From: Gammaproteobacteria bacterium
GTDB lineage: Bacteria > Pseudomonadota > Gammaproteobacteria > SZUA-229
DNA length: 5,676 nt
Direction of reading: 5' to 3'
Assembly: GCA_029287815.1 (NCBI GenBank)
Contig: JARFQK010000289.1
Span: 1-5,676, forward strand
The stretch's first letter is position 1, and the number at the start of each line of letters is the position of its first letter. This document shows, piece by piece, positions 5,642 to 5,676 of the stretch. The notes beneath the pieces were generated by a model. The model made no database searches. It saw nothing but the letters and a program-made list of their open reading frames with translations, and had not been told where the DNA came from. A program made the translations under genes and the position numbers.

Positions 5642-5676
5642 ATGAGACTAGCGCAAGGTACCGGATACTATATGTT
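5642..5676 (+). CDS. Possible start of a divergent gene at the right edge
   Basis: ATG at 5642 opens a frame that reads MRLAQGTGYYM and is still open at the window end. GGA (5633-5635) six bases upstream is a weak ribosome binding site. The position, divergent from the propeller gene with 63 bp between start codons, is reasonable for a gene start, but eleven codons are too few to recognise a family or to exclude chance. Confidence 0.22.
   Translation, partial: MRLAQGTGYYM

Overview
The window looks like chromosomal DNA of a proteobacterium, most likely a gammaproteobacterium. The evidence is an Azotobacter/Pseudomonas-type seven-iron ferredoxin (FdxA), a GalU of bacterial type, an AddB-like Fe-S nuclease, a lipoprotein-type PQQ-repeat beta-propeller, and short palindromic repeats between genes, one of them of the GCTCGCAATGAC type common in proteobacterial genomes. 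I cannot name the genus. The window has four clear genes, no RNA gene, no CRISPR array and no transposase.

Layout. (1) 1-774, minus strand: galU (UTP-glucose-1-phosphate uridylyltransferase), running off the left edge without its C-terminus. (2) 775-895: a compact divergent promoter region with a perfect TATAAT box for galU and a weaker candidate -10 for the gene on the other side. (3) 896-1219, plus: fdxA. (4) 1220-1494: 275 bp without a gene but dense in inverted repeats. It holds a perfect 12-bp palindrome just after fdxA, a MITE-like palindromic element at 1345-1466, and a further copy of the first palindrome's arm that touches the start codon of the next gene. (5) 1495-4356, plus: a 953-residue AddB-like protein with a degenerate helicase region, a RecB-type PD-(D/E)XK nuclease domain and the four cysteines of an AddB-type 4Fe-4S cluster. 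(6) 4357-4483: a convergent intergenic region with two more hairpins, one a dispersed-repeat type. (7) 4484-5578, minus: an eight-bladed PQQ-like beta-propeller with an exact 40-residue period. (8) 5579-5676: the upstream region of that gene, possibly with the first codons of a divergent plus-strand gene at the right edge.

The genes do not form one pathway or operon. galU and fdxA are divergent, and the nuclease and propeller genes are convergent. The most striking point is at the 5' end of the propeller gene. A good Shine-Dalgarno and ATG open a lipoprotein signal peptide in the same frame as the propeller, but a single TAG sits where the lipobox leucine should be (x-Ala-Ser-Cys). The gene is therefore either a very recent nonsense mutant, a sequencing error, or translated from an internal ATG that gives an unexported product. 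The second point is the cluster of repeats that bracket the nuclease gene and overlap its start. I see no convincing new multi-gene system here.
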